From Oscillospiraceae bacterium (lineage in GTDB: Bacteria; Bacillota; Clostridia; Oscillospirales; Oscillospiraceae), in contig JAFROD010000006.1 in the NCBI GenBank assembly GCA_017429835.1, positions 1 to 64,000 on the forward strand: DNA of 64,000 bases, written 5' to 3'. Below the pieces are notes generated by a model, which saw only the letters and a list, made by a program, of their open reading frames with translations, was not told the DNA's origin and ran no database searches. Each line of letters opens with the position of its first letter. The first letter of the stretch is position 1. Position numbers and translations under genes: made by a program. This document shows, piece after piece, positions 25,463 through 33,807 of this stretch.

Positions 25463-26755
25463 ATGGCGATGACGGCAAGAGACGCGGCGCTGAACGCCCT
25501 GATCGTCTGCCGCAAGGGCGGCGCGTGGTCGGACAGTGCGCTCAAAGAGCTGCTTTCCGGCATGGATCGCAGAGACGCCGCGCTGGCGAGCAGGCTTTGC
25601 TACGGCGTGCTGCAGAACCGCATGCTGCTGGACTTCTGGATCGCCGCGTTTGCAAAAGGAAAACTGCAGCCCGTCGTGCAGGACGTCCTGCGCCTTGCGG
25701 TCTATCAGCTGCAATTCACGGATAAGATCCCTGCCTCCGCAGCCGTCAACGAGGCGGTGGAGCAGACCAAACGGGTTGCCAATCCCGCCGCAGCGCGGCT
25801 GGTAAACGGCGTGCTGCGCGCTATGCTCCGCTCGGAATTGCCGACGCCGGAGGATATGGCGACGAAGTACAGCCATCCGCAGGCGTTGGTGGACTTGCTC
25901 GCAGCGCAGTTCGGCGCGGAGAAAACCGAACGCCTGTTGCAGAGCCACAACGAAGCCCCGCAGACCGTCCTGCAGATCAACACGCTCGTCGCGGACGCGC
26001 GGCAGGTGCTGGACGAATTGGTGCGGCACGGCGCGGCGGCGCAGATGCACCCGTGGCTGGAAAACTGCGTCACCGTCAGCGGTACGGGTGATCTGGAACA
26101 GCTCGACGCCTACCGAAACGGCTGGTTTTACGCGCAGGACGCCGCCGCGAAACTGGCGGTAGCCGCCGCAGAGCTGAAGAGCGGAATGCAGGTGCTCGAC
26201 TGCTGCGCCGCGCCCGGCGGAAAGAGCTTCGCCGCGGCGATCGCGATGGGTAATTCGGGCAGACTGTTCTCCTGCGATATCCATCCGCATAAATTGAAAC
26301 TGATCGAAAACGGCGCAAGCCGTCTGCATATCTCCATCATCAACACCCGCTTGCAGGACGCGTCGAAGCCCGTCGGCGAGTGGGAGGGGCAAATGGACGC
26401 GGTGCTTGCCGACGTTCCGTGCTCCGGACTCGGCGTGATCCGCAAGAAGCCGGATATCCGTTACAAGGACTTGGAACAGACCGAACGCCTGCCGGAACTT
26501 CAACTGGCAATTTTGAAGCAGCAAGCGTCCTGCGTCAAGCCGGGCGGCGTGCTGATCTACAGCACCTGCACGATCCTGCGGCGGGAAAACAAAGAAGTTG
26601 CGGAACGTTTTTTGGCAGAAAACCCCGATTTTTCCGCGGAAACGGTGCATTTTCCGCCGCAATCCGGCATTCCGGACGCGGCGATGACGACGCTGCTGCC
26701 GTGCGACCACGGCACGGACGGTTTCTTTATCTGCAAATTCAGGAGGAACGCTTGA
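25463..26755 (+). CDS. rsmB: 16S rRNA (cytosine-967-C5)-methyltransferase RsmB
   Basis: Methylates C967 of 16S rRNA. The N-terminal NusB-like domain (about 1-140, RDAALNALIVCRKGG, AAVNEAVEQTKRV) is followed by the SAM-dependent domain with VLDCCAAPGGKSF, the catalytic-cysteine motif DVPCSGLGVIRKKPDIR and the second cysteine motif LIYSTCTILRREN. The start at 25463 lies just after the fmt stop with a poor ribosome-binding site; ATG 25469 is possible. The last bases overlap rlmN. Confidence 0.95.
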   Translation: MAMTARDAALNALIVCRKGGAWSDSALKELLSGMDRRDAALASRLCYGVLQNRMLLDFWIAAFAKGKLQPVVQDVLRLAVYQLQFTDKIPASAAVNEAVEQTKRVANPAAARLVNGVLRAMLRSELPTPEDMATKYSHPQALVDLLAAQFGAEKTERLLQSHNEAPQTVLQINTLVADARQVLDELVRHGAAAQMHPWLENCVTVSGTGDLEQLDAYRNGWFYAQDAAAKLAVAAAELKSGMQVLDCCAAPGGKSFAAAIAMGNSGRLFSCDIHPHKLKLIENGASRLHISIINTRLQDASKPVGEWEGQMDAVLADVPCSGLGVIRKKPDIRYKDLEQTERLPELQLAILKQQASCVKPGGVLIYSTCTILRRENKEVAERFLAENPDFSAETVHFPPQSGIPDAAMTTLLPCDHGTDGFFICKFRRNA

Positions 26756-27792
26756 AGGACATCAAATCCATGACGCTTGCCGAGCTGACCGAGGACTTTC
26801 TCGCGCTGGGCGAGCCGAAATTCCGCGCCGGACAAGTCTATTCCTGGCTGCACCGCGGCGCGCGGAGCTTCGATGAAATGACGAATCTGCCCAAGACGCT
26901 GCGCGAAAAGCTGAAGGGACAGTACGAATTGTATACCCCGACGGTCGCGCGCTGCCTGCGCTCGAAGAAGGACGGAACGATCAAATATCTGTGGCGTCTG
27001 AAGGACGGTAACTGCGTGGAAAGCGTGCTGATGCAGTATCATCACGGCAACACGGTCTGCATCTCCTCGGAGGTGGGCTGCCCGATGGGCTGCGCGTTCT
27101 GCGCGTCCACCCTCGGCGGTCTGATCCGCCGCCTGACGCCTTCGGAGATGCTCGATCAGGTACTGTTCACGCAGCTCGATTCCGGTCTGCCGATTTCAAA
27201 TATCGTCTTGATGGGCATCGGCGAGCCGCTGGACAATTACGACAACGTGCTGCGTTTTCTCGAGCTGGTCAATTCGCCGGAGGGCATGAACATCGGCATG
27301 CGCCATATCAGCCTTTCGACCTGCGGCGTCGTGGATAAGATCGACCGTCTGGCGCAGGAAAACCTGCAGTTGACGCTTTCCGTCTCGCTGCACGCGCCGA
27401 CGGACGAGATCCGTTCGCAGATCATGCCGATCAACCGCAGGTATGACGTCGATACGCTGTTGGACGCCTGCAAGCGGTATTTTGAAACGACCGGCAGGAG
27501 AATCTCCTTTGAATACGCAATGATCCGCGGCGTGAACGATACGCCGGAAACGGCGGAAATCTTGATCCGCAAGCTGCGCGGGATCGCCGCGCACGTCAAT
27601 CTGATCCCGCTCAACGACGTGGCGGAAAGCCCGCTCAAGCCGAGCGAGCCGGAGGTCGTCCGCGCCTTCCAGCAAAGACTGGAGGCAAGCGGCATTCCGG
27701 CAACGGTCAGAAGAACGCTGGGCAGCGATATCAACGCCTCGTGCGGTCAACTGCGCAGAAAGTATGAACGTGAAAACACAGGAAAGGAGTGA
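26752..27792 (+). CDS. rlmN: Dual-specificity 23S rRNA/tRNA methyltransferase RlmN
   Basis: A radical SAM enzyme that methylates C2 of A2503 in 23S rRNA and A37 in some tRNAs. The iron-sulfur motif CPMGCAFC is present, with MGIGEPLDNYDNV, SVSLHAPTDEIR and the C-terminal VRRTLGSDINASCGQLR holding the mobile catalytic cysteine. I start at TTG 26752, which follows AGGAGG by 6 nt and overlaps the rsmB stop (TTGA); the next ATG (26770) would still leave a nearly full protein. It has 346 residues. Confidence 0.95.
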   Translation: MKDIKSMTLAELTEDFLALGEPKFRAGQVYSWLHRGARSFDEMTNLPKTLREKLKGQYELYTPTVARCLRSKKDGTIKYLWRLKDGNCVESVLMQYHHGNTVCISSEVGCPMGCAFCASTLGGLIRRLTPSEMLDQVLFTQLDSGLPISNIVLMGIGEPLDNYDNVLRFLELVNSPEGMNIGMRHISLSTCGVVDKIDRLAQENLQLTLSVSLHAPTDEIRSQIMPINRRYDVDTLLDACKRYFETTGRRISFEYAMIRGVNDTPETAEILIRKLRGIAAHVNLIPLNDVAESPLKPSEPEVVRAFQQRLEASGIPATVRRTLGSDINASCGQLRRKYERENTGKE

Positions 27793-27798
27793 AGCCCT

Positions 27799-28533
27799 AT
27801 GGACGTCTGGGGACTGACGGATCCGGGAAACGTTAGAAAACAGAATCAGGACGCCTTCCAAACGGAACGCCTTGACGAAAACACTCTGCTCGCCGTCGTA
27901 TGCGACGGTATGGGCGGCGCAAAGGCCGGCAACGTCGCCAGCAATCTTGCGACGGAGGTCTTCACGGAAGAGGTCAAGCGCACCTTCTCACCGGACAAGA
28001 CGCCGGAGGAGGTCGAGCGCGTCCTTCGCAGCGCGGCGACGCTTGCGAATATCTCCGTTTTTGAGCATTCGCAGCTCAGTGAGGAGTTCTCCGGTATGGG
28101 AACGACGCTGGTTGCCTGCCTGATCTATCCGCGGGCGATCCTCGTCATCAATATCGGTGACAGCAGGGCGTATCACTTCAGTCCCGACGGCGTGGAATGC
28201 GTCACAACAGACCACAGCGTCGTCGAAATGATGGTTCGCCGCGGCGAGCTGACGCCGGAAGAAGCAAAGAGCCATCCCAGTAAGAATCTGATCACCCGGG
28301 CAGTCGGAACGGGCGCGCAGGTCGAAGCGGACGTGTTCCGCGTCAGGGCAGAAAAGGGAGACTGCATTCTGCTTTGTTCGGACGGCCTGTCCAACCTGAT
28401 GGCTGATCAGGAAATGCTGTTTGAGGTCGTCCACGGCGCGAAACTGGACGATTGCTGTCAGCGGCTTCTGGAAATCGCAAAGGATCGCGGTGCGCCCGAT
28501 AACGTCACCGCGGTGCTGATCAGCCTGACATGA
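27799..28533 (+). CDS. prpC: PP2C-type serine/threonine phosphatase PrpC/Stp
   Basis: A 244-residue PPM phosphatase that opposes the PrkC kinase. Motifs: TDPGNVRKQNQDAF, CDGMGGAKAGNVAS (metal binding), GDSRAYHFSPDG, LCSDGLSNLM and GAPDNVTAVLI. The ATG follows AAAGGAG. It starts 6 bp after rlmN and 71 bp before prkC, the standard arrangement in Bacillota. Confidence 0.96.
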   Translation: MDVWGLTDPGNVRKQNQDAFQTERLDENTLLAVVCDGMGGAKAGNVASNLATEVFTEEVKRTFSPDKTPEEVERVLRSAATLANISVFEHSQLSEEFSGMGTTLVACLIYPRAILVINIGDSRAYHFSPDGVECVTTDHSVVEMMVRRGELTPEEAKSHPSKNLITRAVGTGAQVEADVFRVRAEKGDCILLCSDGLSNLMADQEMLFEVVHGAKLDDCCQRLLEIAKDRGAPDNVTAVLISLT

Positions 28534-28604
28534 GAGTAGAAAGACATATCTCGGCACCCGTTCGCCGAGCAAGACGGGCCGCAATTGCGGAGTAGGGAGT
28601 TGCC

Positions 28605-30686
28605 ATGGAAAACTATATCGGAAGATTGCTGGACAATCGTTACGAAATACTGGAAGTCATCGGTACGGGCGGTATGGCAGTCGTCTATCGTGCGTTGGAT
28701 CATCGCCTGAATCGCGCCGTTGCCGTAAAAATACTGAAAGACGAATTCTCAAGAAACGAGGAGTTCCGCCGCAGATTCCACGCGGAGTCGCAAGCGGTCG
28801 CCATGCTGTCGCACCCGAACATTGTGAGCGTCTACGACGTTTCCCATTCGGAGAACGCGGACTATATCGTGATGGAGCTGATCGAGGGCATTTCGCTCAA
28901 GCAGTACCTTGAGAAGAAAGGAAACCTCAACTGGCGCGAGACCCTGCATTTCTCCATGCAGATCGCCAAGGCGCTGGATCACGCGCACAGCCGCGGCATC
29001 GTCCACCGCGATATCAAGCCGCACAACATCATGATCCTGAAGGACGGCAGTATCAAGGTCGCTGACTTCGGCATCGCCCGCGTCGGCTCCGCGAAGAATA
29101 CGCTGACGCGCGAAGCGCTCGGCTCCGTGCATTATATCTCGCCGGAACAGGCGAAGGGCGCCCGCGTGGACAACCGCTCTGACCTGTATTCTCTCGGCGT
29201 CGTGATGTATGAGATGCTGACCGGACGCACGCCCTACGACGGCGAAACGCCCGTCTCGGTCGCTATTCAGCACATCAACGGCGGCGCGCGCCGTCCGAGC
29301 GAGCTTGCCGCAGGCGTGCCGCTCGGCTTGGAGTACATCACCATGCGTGCCATGAGCGCCGATCCGGATAAACGCTATTCCTCCGCCGCTGATATGCTTC
29401 ATGATATGGAAGAATTCCGTAAGAATCCGTCGCTGACCTTTATGCCGTCCATGGACGGGGCGACGACGGTCGTGCCGAAAACGCCTGCTGTCGTTCGCTC
29501 AGGCGGCGGCATGCCCCGCTCCGAAGCGGAGCGCTACGCTGCGGCAAGAGCGGCAAAAACGGGCGCAATGACGCCGGAGCAGCGCCGCGCCGAGCGCGCG
29601 CGCAGAGAAGCCGAAAAAGCGGAGGAGAAGCGGAAAAAGACGATGATTATCGCGATCCTTTCCGCCGCGGTTGCGCTCGCTTTGATCGCCGTAATCGTAG
29701 TGATCGCGGCAAAATCCGGCGGCGGAAGCCCCACGGACGGAACTGTGTCCACGGAGAGAGCCGGCGAGGTGCAGGTTCCCAATTTTGTCGGCGAGCCGCT
29801 GGATAACATCAATCCAGACGATTATCCCGATCTGAAGATCGACCTGCAGCATGTCACGGAGGCATACAGCGACAAGTATGAAAAGGGCTACGTCATGGAT
29901 CAGACGCCGCGCGCTTACGACATCGTAAAGAGCGGCCGCGAGATCAAGCTGACCGTCTCCATGGGCAAGGAAGAGATCAAAATGCCCGATCTGGTCGATA
30001 TGACGGACGACAACGCCATGGCGACGCTGCAGGCGCTGAATCTCGGACTGAAGATCAAGATCAAGGACGAGAGCAGCAAGGACATCCGTCAGGGCAATAT
30101 CGTCCGCACGGAGCCGAAGGCGGAGGAAACGCTGGAGAGCGGGCAGGAGGTCGTCCTCTACGTCAGCCTCGGCGAAAACAAAATGCCGAATCTGAAGGGC
30201 GACACGGAAGAAAACGCCCGCGCGAGACTGAACGCGCTGAAGATCGGCGTGCAGATCGAGGTGCTCTACGACACCAGCGACGAGTACGAAAAGGACAGGG
30301 TCTTCCGCACGGATCCCGAAGCCGGCGAGCAGCTTGAGCCGAACCAAAAAATCTTCCTTTACGTCAGCAAGGGGAGCGGCAAGGTGCGCGTCCCGAAGGT
30401 GATCGGACAGAGCAGAGACGCTGCGGAGAAGACGCTGACCGATCTCAAGCTGACCGTTGTGATCGTTGAGATCTATGACGACGTGGAGCCGCAGGGCACC
30501 GTCATCAGTCAGAGCATTCTTCCGGATACGGAAGTGAAGGAAGGCACGCAGATCACGATCGACGTCTCCAAGGGCAAAGACCCGAGCAAAACCGAGCCGA
30601 CTGCGGCGCCGACGGAGCCGACGGAACCGACGGAAGCGCCGGAACCGACGGAAAAACAGCCCGATGAACCGACGGAAGCGCCGTAA
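28605..30686 (+). CDS. prkC: Serine/threonine kinase PrkC with PASTA domains
   Basis: A membrane kinase that senses muropeptides or lipid II and controls growth, wall synthesis and spore germination in relatives. Cytoplasmic kinase domain (about 10-270) with IGTGGMAVVYRA, catalytic HRDIKPHNIM and ADFGIAR; Arg/Ala/Glu-rich juxtamembrane region (about 300-343); transmembrane helix (about 346-368); four PASTA repeats (about 385-656); and a tail of PTEPTEAP-like repeats (about 660-693). The tail is low complexity and may span or bind the wall. It follows prpC and is 3 bp ahead of rsgA. Confidence 0.97.
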   Translation: MENYIGRLLDNRYEILEVIGTGGMAVVYRALDHRLNRAVAVKILKDEFSRNEEFRRRFHAESQAVAMLSHPNIVSVYDVSHSENADYIVMELIEGISLKQYLEKKGNLNWRETLHFSMQIAKALDHAHSRGIVHRDIKPHNIMILKDGSIKVADFGIARVGSAKNTLTREALGSVHYISPEQAKGARVDNRSDLYSLGVVMYEMLTGRTPYDGETPVSVAIQHINGGARRPSELAAGVPLGLEYITMRAMSADPDKRYSSAADMLHDMEEFRKNPSLTFMPSMDGATTVVPKTPAVVRSGGGMPRSEAERYAAARAAKTGAMTPEQRRAERARREAEKAEEKRKKTMIIAILSAAVALALIAVIVVIAAKSGGGSPTDGTVSTERAGEVQVPNFVGEPLDNINPDDYPDLKIDLQHVTEAYSDKYEKGYVMDQTPRAYDIVKSGREIKLTVSMGKEEIKMPDLVDMTDDNAMATLQALNLGLKIKIKDESSKDIRQGNIVRTEPKAEETLESGQEVVLYVSLGENKMPNLKGDTEENARARLNALKIGVQIEVLYDTSDEYEKDRVFRTDPEAGEQLEPNQKIFLYVSKGSGKVRVPKVIGQSRDAAEKTLTDLKLTVVIVEIYDDVEPQGTVISQSILPDTEVKEGTQITIDVSKGKDPSKTEPTAAPTEPTEPTEAPEPTEKQPDEPTEAP

Positions 30687-30689
30687 TCC

Positions 30690-31574
30690 ATGAAGCAGAA
30701 CGGAAGGATCGTAAAAGCGCTCAGCGGCTTTTACTACGTGCTGCTGCCGGACGGGCAGCGGATCGAATGCCGCGCAAGAGGCGTCTTCCGCAAGGAGCGG
30801 ATCACGCCGCTGGTCGGCGACGAGGTTGCGATTTCCATCGAGCGCGGCAAGGGCATGGTGGAGGAGATTCTGCCGCGCCGCAACAGTTTCGTGCGGCCTG
30901 CGGTGAGCAATCTGGACGCGCTGGTGATCCTGGCGTCGGAGGCGAATCCGGTGACGGACCCGTTTCTGATCGACCGCGTCACCGCCATCGCGGGCGACCG
31001 CGGCGTTCCCGTGCTCCTGTGCGTCAACAAGGTCGATCTGCACGACGCCGATACGCTGACCGGCATCTACCGCCGCGCAGGCTTCGCCGTCTATCCGACC
31101 AGCGCGGAGACCGGCGAGGGGATCGACGCGCTCTATGACGCGATCCGCGGGAAGACCGTGGCGTTCACCGGCAACTCCGGCGTGGGCAAGAGCAGTATCC
31201 TCAACCGCATGGAGCCGGATTTCTCCGTCAAGACCGGAGCGGTCTCGGAGAAGCTCGGCAGAGGCCGCCATACGACGCGCCACGTCGAGATGTACTGTCT
31301 GCCGGACGGCACCTGCGTGATCGATACGCCGGGTTTTTCCTCCTTTGATACCGAGCAGATGGAGCTGATTCTCAAAGAGAATCTGCAGTATGCGTTTCCG
31401 GATTTCGCGCCGTATCTCGGCGCCTGCCGCTATCACGACTGCGCCCACGTCCGCGAGCCGGACTGCGCGGTGCTTGCCGCGCTGAGGGACGGGAAAATCG
31501 AGCCGACGCGCCACGCAAGCTACGTCCGCCTCTACGAGAGCGCGAAGGAGATCAAGCTCTGGGAACTGAAATAA
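30690..31574 (+). CDS. rsgA: Ribosome small-subunit GTPase RsgA
   Basis: A circularly permuted GTPase for late 30S maturation. The 294 residues show an OB fold (about 1-65), G4 motif NKVDLHDAD ahead of G1 GNSGVGKSSILN, DTPGFSSF, and a zinc knuckle CRYHDCAHVREPDCAV. This order is the hallmark of the family. The prpC-prkC-rsgA linkage is conserved. A strong terminator follows. Confidence 0.97.
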   Translation: MKQNGRIVKALSGFYYVLLPDGQRIECRARGVFRKERITPLVGDEVAISIERGKGMVEEILPRRNSFVRPAVSNLDALVILASEANPVTDPFLIDRVTAIAGDRGVPVLLCVNKVDLHDADTLTGIYRRAGFAVYPTSAETGEGIDALYDAIRGKTVAFTGNSGVGKSSILNRMEPDFSVKTGAVSEKLGRGRHTTRHVEMYCLPDGTCVIDTPGFSSFDTEQMELILKENLQYAFPDFAPYLGACRYHDCAHVREPDCAVLAALRDGKIEPTRHASYVRLYESAKEIKLWELK

Positions 31575-31588
31575 TCGAGCATGAAAAC

Positions 31589-31625
31589 CGCCCCCTGCAC
31601 ATAGGGTTGCAGGGGGCGATTTTTT
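31589..31625 (+). terminator. rsgA terminator
   Basis: CGCCCCCTGCA (31589-31599) and TGCAGGGGGCG (31608-31618), then a T6 run. The next small open frame begins directly at its 3' edge. Confidence 0.93.
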
Positions 31626-31775
31626 ATGTGCAAACGGAATGAACTCATCGGTTCTGCGCTGATGGCGTGCGGCGCAGGTCTGCTGCTGTCGCTTTTGTTC
31701 ACATCGGAATTTGCCATGGCGCTGATCGGCATCGGCTTTCTGGTCGGCGGACTGTTCTGCACGCGGAGGCATTGA
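31626..31775 (+). CDS. Small hydrophobic protein (49 aa), candidate
   Basis: Frame of 49 residues starting MCKRNELIGSALMACGAG and ending FCTRRH. It has two short hydrophobic stretches (about 8-25 and 29-44) with basic ends, as expected of a small membrane protein. Evidence is limited: the start lies at the edge of the rsgA terminator and the only Shine-Dalgarno-like sequence (GGGGGCG) is the 3' arm of that hairpin, so translation would need read-through or a promoter inside the hairpin. It precedes the SipL-like gene by 66 bp. Confidence 0.4.
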   Translation: MCKRNELIGSALMACGAGLLLSLLFTSEFAMALIGIGFLVGGLFCTRRH

Positions 31776-31841
31776 AAAAACTGTGCTAAAGTTGTCCCGT
31801 CGTGCGTATATATTCCGTAGAACGAACAAGGAGTGAGGACA

Positions 31842-33347
31842 ATGGAGCTTGTTTTTCAGGAGCAGAAGCTGCAATTCCTAAGCAGAATCCTGTGTGATAC
31901 GGTCTCGCAGGAGCAGACCGCGGACGTGATCATCCCGGACAGCGTTTCCGACGCTGAGCGCGTGGTCGACACGTTCGGAACGCTGCTGATCCGCGCGGAG
32001 GAGTGCAGCGGCGACAGCGCGGCGGTATCCGGCACGGTGCAGGCAGGCGCGCTGCTTGTCAGCGAGGACGGGAGCGTGCAGCGTATTGAAGCGGAAATTC
32101 CGTTTTCCGTGCGGCGGGATTTTCCAAAGCAGACGGAGGAGTGCTTCCTGCAGAGCAACTGCGCTTTGCGCAGCGTGGATGCGCGACTGCTCAATTCCAG
32201 AAAGGTACTGCTTCGCATCTGCGTTTCCTGCACGATAACCGTCTATGCGCCGCAGGTCTGCACCGCCTACGACATCAGCGAGCCCGCGCAGAATCTGCAG
32301 ATAAAGCGCAGCGTGCTGCCGCTGCGGACGCCGGCGCAGTTGGGAGAGAAAAGCTTTGCGCTCAACGAGGTGCTGGAGGTGCCGAACGGGAAGCCCGAGA
32401 TCGTGCGTTTGCTGAAATGCCTGTACCGCACGGAGATCGAGGAACAGCGAATGGTCGGCAGCAAGGCGGTGTTCAAGGGAAATCTTACCGTCCACGCGCT
32501 GTACGCATGCGAAGACGATACGCTTTGCGCAAACGACTGGAGCATTCCGTTTTCGCAGTACGCGGAGCTGGAGCGGGAGCTGGACGAGGGCGACCTGCGC
32601 ACGGAACTGACGCTGACCGGCGCGGAAGCGGAGCCGGACAGTCAGTTCGGCTCGCGCAGGCTGATCGTCAGCGTGAATCTGCTCGCGCAGTGTACGGTTT
32701 TCAACGTGCAGAACGTCTGCGTGATCGAGGACGCCTTCTGCACGGACGCGGAGCTGACGCCGACCTGGGAAGAATGGAGCGTAACGGGCATCCTCGACCA
32801 GCAGGAATTCCGCGAGACGGCAACCGCCGAGAGCGATCAGCAGGCGCAGCGGATCGTGGACGCGTGGATCCTGCCGGACGAGACGGGCATGCAGCGCGTG
32901 GACGATCAAATGCAAATAGATCTGCCGCTTTCGTGCAGTGTACTGTACTATGACGCGGAGGGCAGCCTGCAGGGGAAAACCATGCGCCCGACCGTTCGAC
33001 TGCAGACGCAGCTCGCGGAGAACGCGCAGTGCAGCGTCGTGCAGGTGAACGGCGGCGAGATTTTCTGCTCCGCGGGCAGCGGTGGGATTTCCCTGCGCGT
33101 ACCGGTCAAGGTCGAAATCGACAGCTACGCGGAGCACCGGATCCGCGTGGTGAGCGGCGGCGAGATCGCGCCGACCGAGGAAGCCGCGCAGCGCAGACCC
33201 GCAGTGCTCCTTCGCCTGACAGATCGGGAAGAAAACGTCTGGGACATCGCCAAGAGCTGCCGCACGAGCATGCAGCTCATTGCCGCCGCCAACGAGCTCA
33301 GCGGCAGCAGCGTGCCTGCCGGAACGCTGCTTTTGATACCTATGTAA
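31842..33347 (+). CDS. SipL-like spore protein (DUF3794/SPOCS domains plus LysM)
   Basis: A 501-residue protein with repeated SPOCS/DUF3794 domains (about 30-135, 160-285 and 325-430; the first shows AEIPFSVRRDFPK) and a C-terminal LysM domain (about 452-500, ENVWDIAKSCRTSMQLIAAANEL, here read in two parts: ENVWDIAKSC and TSMQLIAAANEL). This matches SipL, which in C. difficile binds SpoIVA through its LysM domain during coat and cortex assembly. ATG 31842 follows AAGGAGTGAGG. A sporulation-sigma promoter is plausible upstream but I could not define one. Confidence 0.85.
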   Translation: MELVFQEQKLQFLSRILCDTVSQEQTADVIIPDSVSDAERVVDTFGTLLIRAEECSGDSAAVSGTVQAGALLVSEDGSVQRIEAEIPFSVRRDFPKQTEECFLQSNCALRSVDARLLNSRKVLLRICVSCTITVYAPQVCTAYDISEPAQNLQIKRSVLPLRTPAQLGEKSFALNEVLEVPNGKPEIVRLLKCLYRTEIEEQRMVGSKAVFKGNLTVHALYACEDDTLCANDWSIPFSQYAELERELDEGDLRTELTLTGAEAEPDSQFGSRRLIVSVNLLAQCTVFNVQNVCVIEDAFCTDAELTPTWEEWSVTGILDQQEFRETATAESDQQAQRIVDAWILPDETGMQRVDDQMQIDLPLSCSVLYYDAEGSLQGKTMRPTVRLQTQLAENAQCSVVQVNGGEIFCSAGSGGISLRVPVKVEIDSYAEHRIRVVSGGEIAPTEEAAQRRPAVLLRLTDREENVWDIAKSCRTSMQLIAAANELSGSSVPAGTLLLIPM

Positions 33348-33349
33348 AC

Positions 33350-33385
33350 AATCAGGAGAAATCTTCGGATTTCTCCTGATTTTTC
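33350..33385. terminator. Bidirectional terminator between SipL-like gene and lipoprotein gene
   Basis: AATCAGGAGAAATC (33350-33363), TTCG loop, GATTTCTCCTGATT (33368-33381), followed by T's. It serves the convergent genes on both sides. Confidence 0.9.
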
Positions 33386-33390
33386 AATCC

Positions 33391-33663
33391 TCAGAACCTG
33401 CGCGGATTGCGGCCCCTTGCGGCAGGCGCGTCCTCCGTGGGACTCTCCGAGCCGTTCATGCCGGTTTCTTCCGTTCCGAACATCGAGCCGCTTTCCCGCG
33501 TGCTATCAGTCGGCGTCGTGACCCGGCTGGTGCTCTCGGTTGCCTGCAAGCTGCTTTCGATCATCCCGTTCGGGTTGTCGGAGACGTTATCCATATTGCC
33601 GCAGCCGGTAAAGAGTACCGCAACGGCCGCCAGCGCCGCAAAAAAGACGATATAGCGTTTCAT
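33391..33663 (-). CDS. Small lipoprotein of unknown function
   Basis: A 90-residue secreted lipoprotein candidate. The signal is MKRYIVFFAALAAVAVLFTGC with a lipobox LFTGC (Cys about 21). The mature part is a low-complexity Ser/Thr/Asn/Glu-rich stretch ending in basic RGRNPRRF; no domain is recognisable. It follows AGGAGGT with correct spacing. It is monocistronic, convergent to the SipL-like gene and divergent from pepF. Confidence 0.75.
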   Translation of the reverse strand: MKRYIVFFAALAAVAVLFTGCGNMDNVSDNPNGMIESSLQATESTSRVTTPTDSTRESGSMFGTEETGMNGSESPTEDAPAARGRNPRRF

Positions 33664-33750
33664 ATTCGACCTCCTGTGTTTTGTTTGCGTCTGTAGTATT
33701 TGCCGTGAAATCAGAATTATCCGATTTATCGCGCATTTGTTATTTTTTCA

Positions 33751-33779
33751 TTGAGAAATCAGACATACTGTGATATGAT
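33751..33779 (+). promoter_or_regulatory. pepF promoter
   Basis: TTGAGA (33751-33756), 17-bp spacer, TATGAT (33774-33779). The TTG of the -35 could be mistaken for a start codon in the same frame as pepF. Confidence 0.72.
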
Positions 33780-33807
33780 GGTAAAAAATCACAGGAGGTA
33801 TTACCTG

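Noticed and set aside
30585..30690. Repeats at the end of prkC as a tandem-repeat or CRISPR-like element
   Set aside because: They encode the PTEPTEAP low-complexity tail in frame and have no spacer structure.
29499..31874. A 791-codon frame antisense to prkC and rsgA
   Set aside because: Crosses two well-supported genes and their terminator; low-complexity Arg/Leu composition.
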